DNA from: Endomychus coccineus | Taxonomy: Eukaryota; Arthropoda; Insecta; Coleoptera; Endomychidae | Direction: 5' to 3' | Assembly: GCA_958510875.1 (NCBI GenBank) | Contig: OY294068.1 | Coordinates: forward strand, 79,789,978-79,853,977 | DNA: 64,000 nucleotides | In this document: in pieces, positions 1-11,339 of the stretch | How positions within the stretch are numbered: the first letter of the stretch is position 1 | Layout of the letters: every line of letters begins with the position of its first letter | The notes under the pieces: generated by a model | The model's database searches: none | What the model saw: only the letters and a program-made list of their open reading frames with translations | What the model was told of the DNA's origin: nothing | Made by a program: the position numbers and the translations under genes

Positions 1-222
1 ACTGCAGAACCAGATAACAGATTAGATGAATCCTTAAGAGCTGCTTCCACATCTGGACATCTACTGGCTAAGGATGATTTATCCTCTGTGCCCGATGAAG
101 GCGATGCATATTCTGTTCACAGCAGCACATTCTATGCAGAATCAGAAATGTTCACCGAACGAGCAAGACGAGATGCAGGAATAAAAAGGATAAATATTAA
201 TAACTATTCTTTTTTAATTTCG
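1..222 (+). CDS. Open frame entering from the window edge, unassigned
   Basis: The first frame is open from base 1 to a TGA at 220-222, about 73 codons. It is low in repeats and rich in Ser, Asp and Glu (for example the stretch DEGDAYSVHSSTFYAESEMF), which reads like genuine protein in a region otherwise full of stops. No ATG is needed because the frame enters from outside. No convincing GTRAGT splice donor is seen near its end, so it would be a terminal exon or the decayed end of one. I do not recognise the family. It could be a host exon or the tail of a further mobile-element gene; the C-terminal residues after about base 185 are AT-rich and may already be non-coding. Confidence 0.3.
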
Positions 223-624
223 TGATATTGAGATGAGAATGATAACGTTTCTAACTACTTTTTGCTTTGTTCTTTAGAATAGTGTTTTGCTTCATATTTT
301 TTAAATAAGGTTTCCTTTGAAATTTCCGATTTATGTTCTTAGAGGCATCAAATCATTTTTTATTAAACTTCATTTGTAGACTTAAATTAATTTGTATTGT
401 TTGCTTCAACAAATAATTGAGAAACAATCTAAATACCATAAATTCTCAAAAAAAGAGATCAAATATAAATGAGTTTTGCTGAATGTTAAAAATTCTTATA
501 ATTTACAGCTGGTAAGTTGTACCACGGTTGATTACAGTTGGTGGACCTAGACGCCCTTGCTTGTCACTTGCAGATTTTCTCAGAGAGGCAATCAATTACG
601 AAGACAAATTTTCAAATAATCTAG

Positions 625-1023
625 TTGGGGCCGCCTCATTCAAACCCAGTGCTTCTCTCTCAGATTGCTTTTTATAATAGAAAGGAGAACACAAAATGTT
701 ACATCAATGAGGAAAACGCCCTGGTCACTCTGGTGCAAAAATATCAGTCTAACCTGGAGAGAACCGGGGCTGATATTAATAACCTCAAAGAGGGAGCTTG
801 GGTTAAAGTAGAGAGGAAATTTAATGCAGAGTGTGGAAGCACATACAGGTCGGCTTCAATGCTTCAAAATAAGTATCGGAACCTGAAGAACATAAGGGAG
901 AAGAAACTGGCTGAAGAAAAGTGTGAGGCAATGGGTTCAGGTGGAGGTCCCGTAAAATCGATTGAAATCACTGATTCGTCGTCGCCGCAGCAGTTCGTCG
1001 TCGGCCGGTTCGTAGTAGAGTAA
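625..1023 (+). pseudogene. Myb/SANT-like (Myb_DNA-bind_5) protein fragment
   Basis: The frame encodes a Myb/SANT-like trihelix DNA-binding domain: ENALVTLVQKY (helix 1), EGAWVKVERKFN with the conserved Trp (helix 2) and LQNKYRNLKNIREKK (helix 3), followed by the Gly-Gly-Gly-Pro motif that marks the Myb_DNA-bind_5 family. In that family these proteins occur as host genes or as the second, DNA-binding subunit of PIF/Harbinger transposons. There is no ATG before the domain and an in-frame stop lies at 622-624. The start is therefore either on an upstream exon or lost. A Harbinger transposase remnant lies 8 kb downstream (9064-10005), so this may be its separated partner, but that link is inference. 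Confidence 0.6.
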
Positions 1024-3392
1024 TTATTTTTTCTTGGAATCAACTAACTACCCCTAAATTATCTTTATAACCTTTCATTATTATCAAGCCCTCCTTATAA
1101 CTAAATTCTTTAATACCAGAGATATTTCCAATTCAATAATAGAAACAGTTTTTCAACAAGTTTTCTGTTTCGTATGCAAATGACGGAAAGACAAATTGTT
1201 ATAAAAATTATAAATTATCAGTTATTAAGACAAAACTTTTATTAGATTAATTAATTTTGTACTAAATCTTCATTCCAAGTATTTGAGTGTTTAAATTAAT
1301 AAATAATGCACAATTTCAAAGCAGTGTCAAATGACAAACCAGTGATTATTACTTAAGACCATCTTTCTGTTCTTTATATCCACGGCTTCCCTAATTGCCC
1401 TAAGATATTGTTAAGAAAACTTTTATGAGTTTATTCTTAATTATGATTTGAATTAATTTGAATATTTCAATGTTTTGAATTCTACCGGCTAGCTTTTATT
1501 TGTATTTTAAATCTTATGTTTGTTTTGATTTGAATAATCTAATGATTTGAATAATGAACTTTTACCTTTTTATTTTATATCTATGAAATTAAACACAATG
1601 TTCTTTGAATGTTAAAAACTTTTATATTCAAATTTCTATGACTCTATTTTTTTTTTATCTCGAGTATTAATTTTAACAATTTTATGTTCAAATAGATCTA
1701 TGATCTAACCTCACAATTATTTACTATTTATATTTGTTTACACAGTTATTAGCTACAATCTTTCTTTCAGATTTACAGACAGATAATAATACAATGGAGA
1801 AATAACAAATAAACTTACGTTTAGTTTATATCCAAGAATATGTTTTTAAAAATGTAGGCAATGTTCACTTGGCTTGATTTTCTTATTAATTTGATAATTC
1901 ACTTTACCCGTAGGTACACAATTTCTCTGCTATTACACAAATCACAGGTAAACAATGTGGTTACTTCTTTAGAAATCAGGAACTGTTGATAATTGTTAAC
2001 TTGTCTTATTCTTTTTCAAAAGATATGAAACCTTAAATGATGTCTTGGAACGTTGTAGAAGACTAACTATTATACGATGCTACTTGTGAATTATGGTTAT
2101 AATAACTTTTAAAAATTTTGTTCGAAGACTGGGAACACTGCTTGACTTGTATAAATTACTTGTTTGCTTCGGTTACTGTCAACCATACGAAGCTACTGGA
2201 ACACTTGGGTTCACCGATGTTTATCCAATAATCTAAGGTTATGGAAATCTTTTGAGTAGCTTGAGTATCTTGACTCTTCAGATGTTGATGGCTAACTCAC
2301 TTGGCTTGATCTTCAGAATCCTTTTATAGGCCTTCAAAAAGGACGCCAAGTATTTTCAAAAATAAATAATGAGGTGCTTAGTTTATCTATCAAGAATGCT
2401 TTGCTGATTGTTGCAAACTGACAGAACTTTTACATTGTTACTAATCTGACGTCTATAAAATTGCATCGACCAATCAGAATTTAGCATTCTTTGAATTTTT
2501 AATTTTTGGAGATTTTCAACTTATTTTAAATGATGATGATTCGTCCTTTTTAAATTCATATTGCCCACATTTTTCCACACACTTTGTTATAAGATAACCT
2601 ATGATTAGGTTATTATTAATATGATTATTCCTATAATTATTATAAATTTGACAGTTGCCACTATTAAAAACTAATACATAATATAACATTTCTTTAACAT
2701 TATATAACTCAAATTTACTAGTCCTAACTTATATCTACATCATTTTTCAATAGTTTGTGCTATTTCATGATAGTTTTTTGTAATCATTTTAATTATTATT
2801 TCTTCCTTCGTAACACTGTACGTTTATTCACTTTCACTGAAGTTCTTGTTTTACACTTTTATTCTAATTACATTGTTGTTTATTATATTTTACATTGTTC
2901 ATTATATTATACTAACTATTATTCAACTTTTGATATTGTTTTTAATTCCATATAATATCTTTTTATTAATCTTTTCTGATTTTCAATGTTCGGTAAGTTC
3001 TAATTTTATCATTTTATTGTTTAGGAAATGAAATCATAACAATATATTACAAAGCCTGAAAATGTTATTATGGTAGATATAACAATATATAACCACTTCA
3101 TGACTAAGAATTCCGGTCTCAATGAAAATCGCAACATCATTAACCCAGCGGGCCAACAATCTATTTACCTGGAAAGCATGGGTATTTCCAGACTACCGCA
3201 TCAACAATAATCAGAAGAGAGGGTGTTGATATTGAACATCACCTTCCCCTGACTGTAACTCACCTATTACAAAAAGGTCCAAATACTCTGCTCGATTTTA
3301 TGACATTCATGCAATGTTCACATTACTTCCTTCCTCATTTTTATCTAATGCAATAATAACAACCACTGTCGTCTAATTGAATCCCAAATAGG
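1024..3392. other. No gene seen; AT-rich spacer
   Basis: This stretch is strongly AT-rich. The two overlapping open frames at 2755-3031 consist of Phe, Ile, Leu and Tyr runs produced by base composition and resemble no family. I see no TSD-flanked element, RNA gene or long repeat here. Confidence 0.6.
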
Positions 3393-4044
3393 GTGAGTAT
3401 ATACATTTCAACAATTTTGCAAAGACCATCAGTGTTACTTGCTATAAGTAAAACTTCCAATATGCAGATGGAAATTTTGTCGGAAAGAGGAAAAGAAAAA
3501 TTATTATTCGGTGGTTTTATTCATCAATTTGATGCAGTAAGCAAAAGAGACCTCAATATTAAATTGTGGAAATGTGAGAGAAAAAATATTTGCAAAGCAC
3601 ACATATTCAAGAATATCGGGAAACAAACACACGATTCTTCCGCGGCTGCAGTGGAGGTTGCAAAAGTAGTCACCAGTGAAAAAGAAGAGCAGAACAAACA
3701 GTGGAAGGAACAGCATAGGTAAGTTTTTAAAATTGCGTTGTTCATCTCCACATACATAAAAGCATAAGTAGAAGAGAAGAATAACTATTCTTTTATTCAT
3801 TTTACATATTTTTTCGCATTGGATGATCTACAATTATATTACAAGCAGCTGCAATTGGAAAAAAAACGTACGTCGCAAACGCAATTAAATCCATGCTGCA
3901 TCTCTAAATCCATTAGGCTATGTAGATTTGATTATACCCGAAGGATACAGGATTTACGAAGTACAACCGGGGCTACAAGATAATTTTCTGTTAGGTGATA
4001 CTGAAGAGGATCCCAACAGAATATAATTTTTGGAAGACACATGG
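3393..4044 (+). pseudogene. MULE-type transposase, 5' part with FLYWCH zinc finger
   Basis: The frame at 3393-3722 (first ATG at 3462) matches a FLYWCH zinc finger: SERGKEKLLFGGF, then Trp-Lys-Cys, a second Cys in ICKAHI and a His in QTHDS, followed by AAAVEVAKVV. The usual His-x-His pair is degraded to His-Asp-Ser. FLYWCH fingers commonly sit at the N-terminus of Mutator-like transposases. From about 3920 another frame reads IPEGYRIYEVQPGLQDNFLL, one in-frame stop, then FLEDTW, the typical lead-in to the MULE catalytic core. The frame is then cut at 4044 by a TA-flanked pogo-like element and continues at 8816. The FLYWCH and core parts are separated by about 200 bp that may be an intron. Confidence 0.7.
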
Positions 4045-4539
4045 TAGGGAGACCAAGGAGAGTTGTGACAGAGGAGAGTTGTGACATAGTCGATTTCTAA
4101 GAAACTATAACTACTATCGAGCTCACCAGAGAGCGCATTTGTTGTTTTAGAGACTCGCTATTTAACGAAGTACGCGATGACAGTCTACTGAAAGCGGTTG
4201 TGAGTGTTCGACATTTGTATTCGACGAATTTAAGAAAGTAAGTTTTCTACCAACATTTCGATGGCATATATATTATTGAATATTATGTTTGCATTGTTAT
4301 GATATTTTTTCTCATATGCTTTAGTCATTCTAGTTTCCTAGCGTGGTATTGTTTTTTTGTATTGACATCTTATTTCGAAATTATGAACTATTATTCTGAC
4401 CGGTTCACGATTTTTTGCACCTAGGCGAGTTGTGACAGCTTGTCACAATTCTCCTATTATTGTTTAGTTTTCTGCAAAGTTCTTTTATTTGTTTCGTGGT
4501 GTGATATTTCATGCTGAATTGTTTTTTTTTATTTCAGAA

Positions 4540-6283
4540 TGCCAAATAAATATAAATGAAAGACTGATAGGGGTATGAGTAGTGTCGAACATTATGAACT
4601 GGCCTTTGAAGAAGTTACATTAAGAGGTAAAAGTCTTACAAATGCTGCATCCTCTTACAATCTCAACTATATGTCCTTGCAAAGATATATTAAGAAGAAA
4701 AAGGCATATATCTAACAAACGAGTCTCCATATGTTGGTTATGTCAGCCCGACTATTTTTACAGAAGAGGAAGAAAATATATTATGTGAGTATTTGGTGAC
4801 ATGTGCAGCATCTAATTATGGGCTTACAACAAACAAAAGAGACAAGAAGTTTGACATGTTAGCGAAAAAATATAATAAAAAATTTCCGACATCATGGGAG
4901 GAAAACAAGAAGGCAGGAGAAGTCTGACTCAAGCTATTTACGCAACGCCATCCCATTTTATCTTTAAGATTGCCTCAACAAATGCCTTAATAAAACAAAT
5001 GTAGCTGTTTTTCTAACCATTACACAGAAGTCTTACGCAAATAACTACCGTACAAAAGCCTGATAGAATAATCGCGCGACGTGGAGAAAAACAGGTCAGT
5101 GCGATGACATCGGCGGAAAAGGGAACTTTGGTCATGATGGCTATGGCTGGAAATGCTACAGGTAATTACATACCACCTATCTATCTTCCCAGGAAACGAT
5201 TCCAAGAACATTTCGTTCGTTATGGCCCAGTTGGGTCAGTAGGAACAGCTAACGGATCTGGATGGATGCAGGAGGATGATTTTCACTTCTTCCTTGAACA
5301 TTTCAGAAATCATGTTAGACCATCAAAAGACAAAATAGCTCTGTCCCTCCTGGATAATCATACTTCCCATATGGCTTTGAAAAATATCGAGTTCTGCAGA
5401 GAAAACGGCATAATTTAGCTTACATTCCCCCCACATTGCACCCACAAGCTTCACCCGATGGATCGTGCTATCTTTGGGCCTCTAAAGAAAGCTATTAATA
5501 CAGCTTGTGATAATTGGATGCGTTCGAATGCTGGAAAAGCATGATATATCATCTATAACTAAATCTGCATTTGATGTGGCGATCACTGCAATAAAAATCA
5601 GTGCTGGGTTTTTTGCAACCGGAATATGGCCTATTAATACAAATATCTTTTCAGAAGCCGATTTTCTGCCTAGTCAAGTCACATATCGTATTTTGCCCAA
5701 TCCAGAAATGGAGCAATCATTAAACGTTCCACTAACTACGGAAAACCCAGAAGAAATTGCTATTAGAGAATGTAGTGTAGGAACAAAAACCTGTATTCCG
5801 AGTACGTCAACTGATCAGAACATGACATCTTCCAGCATTCCATCTACTCTGAGCAATAACACCATTGAGCCCGTTGCCTTCACATCTACAGCCCATAGTC
5901 CTCTTGCTACTACTTCTAATGTTTACCAGAGTCACTTAGGCCGTTGCCCAAAGCTCCACCAAGAAAAAAGATCACGTCTGCTGTGCTTACTGATACACCT
6001 ACCAAAGACGAGATTGCTGCCATAGAATCTAGTAGAAAGATAAAAAATGTAAAAAAGCGTGTTTTAAGTGAGGAAAAGAAAAAGCCCACAAAAATAAAGA
6101 AGACTAATGAAAAAAGTGAAGCTGCTGATGAAGAGGATGAATCTTGAAGAAAATAATTGTTTCTGCTTGTGTTGCCTTGAGTCCTTTTCCAATAGTAAAT
6201 CAAAAGAGAAGTGGGTTCAGTGCCTCGAATGCAAAGACTGGTCTCACGAAGCTTGCACTGGGGGTGAGCTTCAATGTTTGCCA
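4540..6283 (+). pseudogene. Pogo-like transposase with C-terminal PHD-like finger, decayed
   Basis: The order of parts is: a psq-type helix-turn-helix after the MPNKYK start (LAFEEVTLRGKSLTNAASSY, about 4590-4700); a CENP-B-like segment in a shifted frame (TEEEENILCEYLVTCAASNY, about 4750-4980); and the DDE core at 5104-5525, with the second acidic residue in SLLDNHTSH and the third in HKLHPMDRAIFGPLKK. The region that should hold the first Asp (NLDETG) is missing. A Ser/Thr-rich and then Lys-rich tail follows (5507-6147). Finally a Cys/His cluster at about 6158-6283 has CLCC, then WVQCLECKDWSHEAC, the spacing of a PHD finger. Several frameshifts, an early stop after MPNKYK and the lost catalytic Asp make it inactive. 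Confidence 0.8.
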
Positions 6284-6362
6284 TAATTGTTCATCAGATT
6301 GAATTTTGATTTGTACATACGGGCATACCGAACAATAATTACAGTACGTCGTTTAAAAGGAA

Positions 6363-7170
6363 TCCCACCAAAAACATTATGTAAAAAACTAGCCAAGTCT
6401 CGATGGAGCTGCTTGTTTATCTCTAATAAGTAATGAAATCTAGACAAAGTCGTGCCAAGTCTAAGGTTTCTTACTGCGATTTCTTTATTATTATAGTTAA
6501 TGTTGTGTGACTTGGCCGTTGAACATTCTTTATACGTTAGTGGGTACAAGTCAATTTTGCTTACACGTAATGTTATCTGTTGTAACTACCTATGTTTGTT
6601 AAGCGAGATAATAGCCCATACTGGTATTGGTAATTGGACGCTAGTGTCTCATTTTAGGCTGTTGTAGATTGTGCAACACATGCATTCAGCATTGACAATG
6701 CTGACTTCTGCTCTCTTCTTTTTGGAGCGTCAAATCGACCACCGATCTAACATAAAATAGACCTACAGACAAACTTCTATCAATGATTGGAAGTCCGTCT
6801 GTACTGGAAATAATTTTGTATACTCTTTATTTCAGGCTCGCCTACACATAAGTATTATTGAAATACGCAGCTTTATCAAGCCTACAATTGATTGGTTATT
6901 GAATCAACGTTTTCCAAGTGGCAATTTTCCATCGTCAATGGGTAGCGGTTTTGGCGACAGATTGGTGCAATGGTGTCATGGAGCACCTGGTTTTGTACCC
7001 TTGTGTACCCTTCAACGGCCAAGTCACACAACATTAACTATAATAATGAAGAAATCGCAGTAAGGAACCTCAGACTTGGCACGACTTTGTCTAGATTTCA
7101 TTACTTTTTAGAGATAAACAAGCAGCTCCATCGAGACTTGGCTAGTTTTTTACAGAATTTTTTTGGTGGG
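6363..7170. repeat. Inverted repeat of about 160 bp inside pogo copy 1
   Basis: The stretch 7011-7170 recurs in reverse complement at 6363-6523 with only scattered differences. Both copies contain TTCAACGGCCAAGTCACAC and AGCAGCTCCATCGAGACTTG when read outward-in. The spacer of about 490 bp is unique. The shared frame translates in both copies but matches no family I know, so the repeat is probably part of a foldback element nested in the pogo copy. Confidence 0.7.
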
Positions 7171-7822
7171 TTTCACTTCTTTTTGTAGAAACGTGGGCAT
7201 ATTGATTTATTACCTGAATAAACTAAACCTGGAATACTAGAAAATTACTTACTTATAAACACGAACGCGATTCGAAGTACTGCCTAACTGTAAATTGAAC
7301 CTAGAAAACTAAGAGTACTAAATAACTAACAATTAAATAAAGTATTCAATTAAAAGTACTTTTAAATGTGATAATTAAGTAATAATCAATAATCCGTCAC
7401 TAATCATAAAATTCCTAACCTATTCAAATCTTCGAATTGTTATAATAACAACCTGCTAATTAACCTTAGCAAACCTCACGAAATAATAAGCGAAATCAAC
7501 GAAATGCAAATAATCCCTCCTAATCCCTAGCAAACGTTTTCAAGCGCAGTAGAAGAATGTCGTAAACGACTGTAACGCGGCCGGTTGGCGCGTAAGCGCG
7601 TTTTAAAATACAGTCAGCGCCATCTAGCGATGTGTGCGGGTATCACCGCCACTCTTAGTCCAATGAATTATATTTTGAGCGAAATTAATTAATATTTTAG
7701 TGTAATTTGTTTATTTAATTTGTGTAATGTTCGAGTAGAATAAAGTTAATCGTTCGACTATTTTTTCTTCTCGTAAACTTGTAATTCCTTTAATTTTATT
7801 CATATGCGTATTAAAAGCAGAA

Positions 7823-7862
7823 GGGGAGGCATTTGCCCAGCAGTGGGAAGCAATAGGCTAGA
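7823..7862 (+). repeat. Tail of an RTE-type LINE or derived SINE
   Basis: The string GGCATTTGCCCAGCAGTGGG followed by CAATAGGCTA closely matches, from memory, a 3' end very common in insect RTE-type LINEs and their SINEs. Only the tail is recognised; no coding part is present nearby. Confidence 0.5.
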
Positions 7863-8224
7863 TTAAATTAGAAGATGTGTCCCACTACGCTGAATTTTTG
7901 CAATGACGTCGATTTTTTCATGTACCAATAGTAGAAGGGGGCATTACCATATCTCTAATACAGCTGAGACAAGATGAGATGAGGGTTCTTCATCAGATAC
8001 ATCAGACCTTCGATTTTTGACATCAAATGAAGAGGCAAACAAAGTTGAATATTTTTGTAAAGGCAGTATGTCGATCTTTAATAGTTTTGTTGGGCTCTTG
8101 TGTTTTCAAATAAGGGTCACCAGGTACTCCAGATCTTCGATTATCCTGGTTTTTAAGTTTTCCCTTCATGTGGCCATTAAACCCTAACTGTACCAAATTT
8201 CAGCTCTCTGAGTTTATGGGAAGT

Positions 8225-8505
8225 ACTAGTTCTATTCTGATGATCGTGAGTGTGTGAGTGAGTGTCATAAATGCGAAACTTTGCTTTCGTTTAACTTCGG
8301 AACTAAATGACCTACAGACTTGAAATTTTTTATTTTAAATATGTGATTTTATAGCTTACTGGATGACGAATTTCTGCGTTCTGGTCTTATCCAGAGGTTC
8401 TCAAATAGGGGCCTAAAAATGCGGCGAAATGGTTCCAGTAAAGGATGGTACGGCAGTGTTTGCTTCGCGCTCGACTTGGCGGGGGCACTGCCGTGCCCCC
8501 TGATG
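8225..8505 (+). mobile_element. Helentron-like non-autonomous element, 3' part
   Basis: The block contains GTGAGTGTGTGAGTGAGTGTC near 8246, a TTCGCGCTCGACTTGGCG motif and then a perfect 8-bp stem with 4-base loop (GGGGGCAC TGCC GTGCCCCC, 8481-8500). A GC-rich terminal hairpin after a CGCTCGACTTGGCG motif is typical of insect Helentron-derived elements as I recall them. The 5' edge is not determined. Confidence 0.35.
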
Positions 8506-8815
8506 TATTGCTTATTCATCATTAATATAATGTTATTTTTTTATTCACCAAATAGTCTGAATACATGTGTCACAACCTACCTTGGTATCTGTCACAACTT
8601 ACCTTGACATTAGGAGAGTTGTGACACTGTGAGTAGTTTCTTTTTTTTTGTACATTTTCCCTGAAACTTTGATACTTTCATTAATTTTGACGATTATTTC
8701 TGAAAGAGTATCGATTGAGCTATATTGAATCATGCAACTTATAAACTTAGAATGTTTCTTGACTGATATTTGTTAGTTAAAGTAAAAATTGTCACAACTG
8801 TCCTCGGTCTCCCTA

Positions 8816-9046
8816 CACCGATGGAACTTTTTTTGCTGCCCCCTCTTTGCACAAATATATACGGCGAAGGCAGTGAAAAACTATGGAGTACACCAAACAA
8901 ACTGCAGGCTACCTACATAAAAATTTTGGATATCATAAAAAATGTAATTCCTCATTCAAGACCCAATCATATACATTGAGATTTCGAGCAGACCGCGTTT
9001 ATAGCTATGAAGGACATTTATCCGGATGTACGGATATATTTTACTT
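8816..9046 (+). pseudogene. MULE-type transposase, 3' part
   Basis: If one TA is kept and the pogo element ignored, the MULE frame runs on from 4044 directly into this segment. The codons around the join give the WYTDGTF box that holds the first catalytic Asp of MULE transposases. Downstream, 8880-8978 reads NKLQATYIKILDIIKNVIPH, and after a stop DFEQTAFIAMKDIYPDVRI carries the second acidic box (Asp-Phe-Glu). The third catalytic residue and the rest of the protein are absent: from about 9060 the sequence is Harbinger-like. The gene is broken by frameshifts and stops as well as by the insertion. Confidence 0.7.
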
Positions 9047-9063
9047 TTGGTGATATTTCAAAA

Positions 9064-10005
9064 GTTTATATAGGCTGACGAAACCAATGGTGCATTACTT
9101 GTCAGAACAACTTATGCCGCATATGAGCAATTCAGCCCATCTCAACTCGGTAGAACCACTTTTACGTATTTTTACAATTTACCATTTTACCATTTTCCGC
9201 AAATGGCTCTTACCAAAAAGTTAATAGGAACAGTTATGCTATCTCAATGGGTCAAACAGCTGTTAGCAAATGTATAGCAGAAGTGGGCAATCTCATTGTT
9301 GAACATATGAGTGATAACTGGATAACTTCCCTAACCACTATAGTAGGAATTCTATTTCCTGGAATTATTGGAGCAATTGATTGTACCTATGTAGCCCCTT
9401 TTCGAGAACACAGTTTTGCCAACAGGAAGGGTACCACTAAAAAAACATTCAACTTGTATGTAACAAATGTTCAGGTTTTTGTAAATTCATGATGTATATT
9501 CTGTTTGTAACAGCAATTTGAGGATATTAAATGTAAAGGCTCGTTATGCCGGAGCATAATTTATAATTCGTGATGAATTAGAGCATTGTTTTCATAATGG
9601 TGAGCAAAGGTCATGGTTGATCGGTGATTCTGGATACCCACAAGAACCGCGTGTGATGACGTCTTTCTTAAATTCAGTTGAAAACTCTCCAGAGAATCGA
9701 TATAATAGTTACCATGTGTCTGCTACAAACTGCATTGAAAGATGCAACCGGGTTCTTAAAAATCGGTTTCGCTGATTGTTAAGTGAAATGGTATTAAGAT
9801 ACACCCCAGAAAAAGTCTGTGCGATTGTTGTAGCATGCTCAGTACACCATAATATATGTACAGTTGGTCATTTGGAGGAAAATATTAACATTCCTGTGTA
9901 ACTGATATAAACGATGAAATTAATCATGATCCTCCTCAACAGCAAAGAATTGGGGAAGGTAAAAAGATCAAGAGGATATTAACTCAACAATATTCTCAGC
10001 TTTAG
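9064..10005 (+). pseudogene. PIF/Harbinger (HARBI1-like) transposase, decayed
   Basis: Pieces of the DDE_Tnp_4 transposase are visible in order: KPMVHYLSEQLMPHMSNS (N-terminal helical part), MGQTAVSKCIAEVGN, then the first Asp in GIIGAIDCTYV (about 9363), the second in WLIGDSGYP (about 9620) and the Glu in NCIERCNRVLKNRFR (about 9735). SVHHNIC follows, and a basic C-terminus ends at TAG 10003-10005. An AATAAA lies at about 10030. All three catalytic residues are readable, but several stops and frameshifts separate them. This superfamily normally needs a Myb-like partner. No TIRs were identified. Confidence 0.8.
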
Positions 10006-11339
10006 CATTTTTGTTTTACCTGTGCATCAATAAAACCTCACGAATAAATCCACCAAATAAAACTTATTTAATCTAAACAGTGTTGTTTGCATGTTTATTA
10101 TCTGCAAAAGTTTATAAAAGAACAAAAGTAATTGCGAGTTAGTTCAATCCCAAGTTAGGTGAATTCTTAGATATTAACTAATTGCTTAACGATATGTACC
10201 TAAATCTAAAAATATAGAGTATAATATATTATACAATATCTGAATCTAAATGATGAAGTCAAGGAACCGGCCATTAAATTCTTTTTCATCAGTAGATGTC
10301 ACTATTAGTATTAAAATGAATAAAATGAGAGTTCGTGGTGACTGCTGAATGAAAAATATGGTCAATTCACAATCACCACGAGGAGATACGATTCAATGTT
10401 TGATACCACGATAACGTATAATAGAATAATCTTCATCACTTCGGAAAATTTAATTATTATTTTACAATGTGATTAATAAAAAGCTATACTTTGTGTATAC
10501 GTTAACAATATTTCACAATAATCGAAGTAATAGCTTCTACCGTGTTTTTTAATAAACGAGTCTTAATGATTTAGTGTGCTTCAACTTCCATCCTTTCTTT
10601 CCTAATTCTTCAGAAGCTGAAACTTGAAATTGAATGAATCCACATCTTTCACCCAGTAAATAGATGGTAAATTATTGACCTGTCTCTAAAATTAATTTAT
10701 AATAATTCATTATTCTCTAATTCTTGTTCAGTCACATTTGAGATAACTTTTCGCCCCTATAAAAAAATAAATGGTCGCTAGCTACTTCTGAATGCCCAAT
10801 CATATGGTCCTTCGAGCCGAATTTGTTATCAATTGTTACTTAAAAATGTGTATTGTGATAATCTTTTGAAATTTCAATTATTTAAAATTACATTATCTCA
10901 TAAAATCGGAGATAATGTTGTACATAAAAGCTTTACCCGTATTTAATCATCTCGATAAAATATTAATAAGTTATACGAAAAAGAGAGACATCAATATCTA
11001 GTATCTCCTAGTAAAATCTTAATCATTGTACAAGACAAGCAGTTACTACTCGTGCTCTGTTTTTCACTTTAACAAGAAATTTACAATAAGCTCTTTACAT
11101 TTCTTTTTTCTTAATTTATCATTTTAACAGTGGTATATTCATATTTAATTGCTTTCTATTGAAATGACGCATTAGTAAGTGGATTAAGGGTAATGACTGC
11201 CAAAAAAGAGGTAGATTTCCAAAGAATGCAACTATTTCTTGATAAAAACAAAAGTGTTGCGGATAATAAAATTCTGAAAGAGTAGGGTTCGCTACCTTGG
11301 AAGGTACCAAAATTTGTTAGGTGAAACTAAGCAATTAGT
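10006..11339. other. No gene seen
   Basis: AT-rich sequence dense in stops on both strands. I found no recognisable family fragment and no clear terminal repeat. Confidence 0.5.

Larger units (their letters stand above)
4047..8813 (+). mobile_element. Pogo/Tigger-like DNA transposon, copy 1
   Basis: The element is flanked by TA at 4045-4046 and 8814-8815. Its ends are inverted: GGGAGACCAAGGAGAGTTGT at the left, and the reverse complement of the right end reads GGGAGACCGAGGACAGTTGT. A GAGTTGTGACA-type motif recurs inside both ends: 4057-4070, 4073-4086, an inverted pair at 4425-4454, then 8569-8577, 8590-8598 and 8613-8626. TA duplication and a DDE_1 transposase are hallmarks of the pogo/Tigger group. 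The element is 4.8 kb because 6284-8560 carries extra non-coding material, including an inverted repeat, a LINE/SINE tail and a Helentron-like hairpin. It interrupts the MULE gene. Confidence 0.85.

Noticed and set aside
2755..3031. Two overlapping AT-rich open frames
   Set aside because: Low-complexity Phe/Ile/Leu/Tyr text from base composition, no family resemblance.
3504..3800. Minus-strand frames opposite the FLYWCH fragment
   Set aside because: They mirror the plus-strand domain that has recognisable conserved residues.
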